From Pirellulales bacterium (GTDB taxonomy: Bacteria > Planctomycetota > Planctomycetia > Pirellulales > JAEUIK01): a stretch of 64,000 bases of DNA. The notes below the pieces were generated by a model. The model was given only the letters and a program-made list of their open reading frames with translations, did not search any database and was not told the DNA's origin. This document shows, one piece after another, positions 62,467 through 64,000 of this stretch (positions are counted from its first letter, which is position 1; each line of letters begins with the position of its first letter). Where the stretch lies: NCBI GenBank assembly GCA_019636335.1, contig JAHBXR010000009.1, positions 1-64,000 on the forward strand, read 5' to 3'. Both the position numbers and the translations under genes were made by a program.

Positions 62467-63384
62467 CTACGGCTGCGGGCCGAGCAGCCAGGCGAGAATG
62501 CCCTTTTGCACGTGCAGGCGATTGCCGGCTTCGGCCAGCACGATGCTGCGCGGGCCATCGATGACTTCGCCGGTGACCTCATCGCCGCGATGGGCAGGCA
62601 GGCAGTGCATGAAGTAGGCCTCGGCGGGGGCGTGGCTCATCAGCGTGCCATTGACCTGATAATCGGCGAAGTCGCGCTTGCGGCGCTGCGCTTCGTGCTC
62701 TTGTCCCATGCTGGCCCAGACGTCGGTATAGACAGCCAGCGCCCCCTTCACCGCCTCGCGCGGATCGCGCGTGACGAGCAGCTCGAGATTCGGTACTTCC
62801 TGCTTGAGGAAGTCGAGAAACGCGGTGTCGAACTCGTATCCCTGGGGCGAGGCGATCTGGAAACGCATGCCGACGCGGCCGCAGCCGATGGCTAGGCTGC
62901 GCGCCACGTTGTTGGCATCGCCCACGTAGGCCAGCGTGTGGCCGTGCAGGCGACCGACCATCTCGCGCAGCGTGTAGAGATCGGCCAGCACCTGGCAGGG
63001 ATGCGCCTCGTCGGTCAGCCCATTGATGACCGAGCAGGCGCAATAGTTGGCCAGCTCCTCGACCATCTGGTGATGGTTGGCCCGCACGACGATGACGTCG
63101 ACGTACTGGCTCAAGACGCGGCCGAAATCGTCGAGGCTTTCGCGCGAGCCGAAGCCGACGTCGTCGCGCAGAAAGACGCTGCCTCCGCCGAGATTGATCA
63201 TGGCGGTTTCGAAGCTGACGCGCGTGCGCAGCGAGGGCTTCTCGAACAAGAGCGCCATCACGCGCCCCGGCAGGATCACCTCGCGCAGGCCCTGTTCGTA
63301 CTTGGTCTTCAGATCTTCGGTGATGGCGAAGATGCGTTCGATCTCGGCCGAGGTGATCTCGGCTAGCGTCAACAAATGTCGCAT
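62467..63384 (-). CDS. argF: Ornithine carbamoyltransferase
   Basis: Converts ornithine and carbamoyl phosphate to citrulline in arginine synthesis. The 305-residue protein has the carbamoyl-phosphate loop KPSLRTRVSFE, the ANHHQMVEELA region, HPCQVLADLYT, the ornithine-binding DVWASMGQE and the HCLPAHRGDEV loop. An ATG at 63384 (MRHLLTLAEIT) gives the family N-terminus; the frame is open upstream because it overlaps argD in another register. It lies 32 bases after the argD stop, so argD-argF is an operon. Confidence 0.96.
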   Translation of the reverse strand: MRHLLTLAEITSAEIERIFAITEDLKTKYEQGLREVILPGRVMALLFEKPSLRTRVSFETAMINLGGGSVFLRDDVGFGSRESLDDFGRVLSQYVDVIVVRANHHQMVEELANYCACSVINGLTDEAHPCQVLADLYTLREMVGRLHGHTLAYVGDANNVARSLAIGCGRVGMRFQIASPQGYEFDTAFLDFLKQEVPNLELLVTRDPREAVKGALAVYTDVWASMGQEHEAQRRKRDFADYQVNGTLMSHAPAEAYFMHCLPAHRGDEVTGEVIDGPRSIVLAEAGNRLHVQKGILAWLLGPQP

Positions 63385-63416
63385 CGGCACACTTCCCGGC
63401 TCTTGCGTCCCGTGCC

Positions 63417-64000
63417 TCACGGGCTCTGTTGCTTGAGGACGTCGGCCAGAATATCGATACCGGCCAGGGCCTGTTCTTCGGTCAGATTCATCGCCGGCAG
63501 CAGACGAATCACGGTTGAGTGGGTGCAATTGACGAGCAGCTTCCGCTCGAGGCATTGTTTCACCACGGCGGTCCCGTCGATGGCCAGCTCGAGGCCGATC
63601 ATGACGCCGCTCACGCGCACCTCGCGAATCAGCTCGCACTCTTGCTGCAGTTCGGTGAAGCGCGCGCGGAAGATCTCGCCGAGCTTCTGGGCGTGCTCGA
63701 GCAGATTCTCCTGCTCGATCATCTCGATCGTGGCGATGCCCGCTCGAGCGGCGATCGGGTTGCCGCCGAAGGTAGCCGCGTGCATGCCGGGCCGCAGGTC
63801 GGGGGCCAGCTCGCGCGTCGTCAGCAGCGCGCCGCCCGCGATGCCGCCGCAGACCGCCTTGGCCAGCGTCATGATGTCGGGCGTGACGCCGACCTGCTGG
63901 TAGGCAAACCAGTGTCCCGTGCGTCCGCAGCCCGTCTGCACCTCGTCGAAGATCAAAAGCAGGTCGTGCTCGTCGCACAGCTTGCGCAGCCCGGCGAGGA
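63417..64000 (-). CDS. argD: Acetylornithine aminotransferase, C-terminal part
   Basis: Class III PLP aminotransferase that converts N-acetylglutamate semialdehyde to N-acetylornithine. The window contains about the last 194 residues: IFDEVQTGCGRTGHWFAYQ (PLP-binding aspartate), the Schiff-base lysine in TLAKAVCGG, HAATFGGNPIAARAG and the C-terminal small domain ending DVLKQQSP. The N-terminal part lies beyond the right edge. Immediately upstream of argF on the same strand. 4-aminobutyrate or succinylornithine transaminases share the fold, but the argF linkage supports ArgD. Confidence 0.93.
   Translation of the reverse strand, partial: LAGLRKLCDEHDLLLIFDEVQTGCGRTGHWFAYQQVGVTPDIMTLAKAVCGGIAGGALLTTRELAPDLRPGMHAATFGGNPIAARAGIATIEMIEQENLLEHAQKLGEIFRARFTELQQECELIREVRVSGVMIGLELAIDGTAVVKQCLERKLLVNCTHSTVIRLLPAMNLTEEQALAGIDILADVLKQQSP

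Overview
The window is a GC-rich chromosomal stretch whose gene content points to a planctomycete, most likely of the order Pirellulales. The signs are a DUF1501 Tat-exported protein, a DUF1080 (3-keto-disaccharide hydrolase type) secreted protein, tandem small membrane proteins beginning with an NPYxxP motif, a methanofuran-pathway mfnB homologue, a BlaI/M56 pair with carboxypeptidase-regulatory-like repeats, and dispersed inverted repeats whose chance translations read NPKRERG / SVSEG. This placement rests on family knowledge, not on a marker gene: there is no rRNA here.

Layout. 0-6 kb: left-edge partial gene, tRNA-Leu(UAG), a GGDEF diguanylate cyclase, citrate synthase, a FucI-like protein, and a membrane protein overlapping mfnB. 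6-13 kb: gingipain-like C25 peptidase, AsmA-like protein, HAMP-only membrane protein, aminotransferase, an unknown protein, ogt. 13-19 kb: an ElaB/YqjE-like membrane operon followed by NDH-2, then a lactonase and a DUF1501 protein on the minus strand. 19-26 kb: GT2 glycosyltransferase overlapping a possible BshC relative, an Eis-like acetyltransferase, an orphan Flp-like pilin, and a di-haem cytochrome c. 26-31 kb: BlaI-type repressor with two operators on its promoter and a 1392-residue M56 sensor. 31-38 kb: SEC-C protein, SGNH hydrolase, FG-GAP protein, and a GH57/galT sugar pair. 38-43 kb: PPi-dependent phosphofructokinase, three NPYxxP membrane proteins (the third apparently frameshifted), and a NagB-LmbE fusion. 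43-50 kb: LptD-like outer-membrane protein, GT-C glycosyltransferase, MMPL transporter, infA. 50-57 kb: Cys/Met-type PLP enzyme, a Fic protein of lower GC, and a tightly overlapping C39-peptidase / RimK-like ATP-grasp / glutamate-cysteine ligase operon. 57-64 kb: DUF1080 protein, ilvD, glgC, rph, argF, argD (cut by the window end).

How the genes fit together. Most of the window is core metabolism: TCA cycle, PPi-type glycolysis, glycogen/glucan turnover (glgC, GH57, galT), branched-chain amino-acid and arginine synthesis, mixed with envelope functions (LptD-like, MMPL, GT-C, YqjE). The best candidate for an undescribed system is the three-gene operon at 53481-56925. Its genes overlap by 13 and 4 bases and combine a C39/papain-like fold, an ATP-grasp amide ligase and a GCS2 amide ligase, which suggests synthesis and trimming of a gamma-glutamyl-type peptide or peptide tag of unknown identity. 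Second-tier candidates are the BlaI/M56 sensor with non-penicillin ectodomains, and the GT2/BshC-like pair. No CRISPR array, prophage, transposase or rRNA operon was seen.
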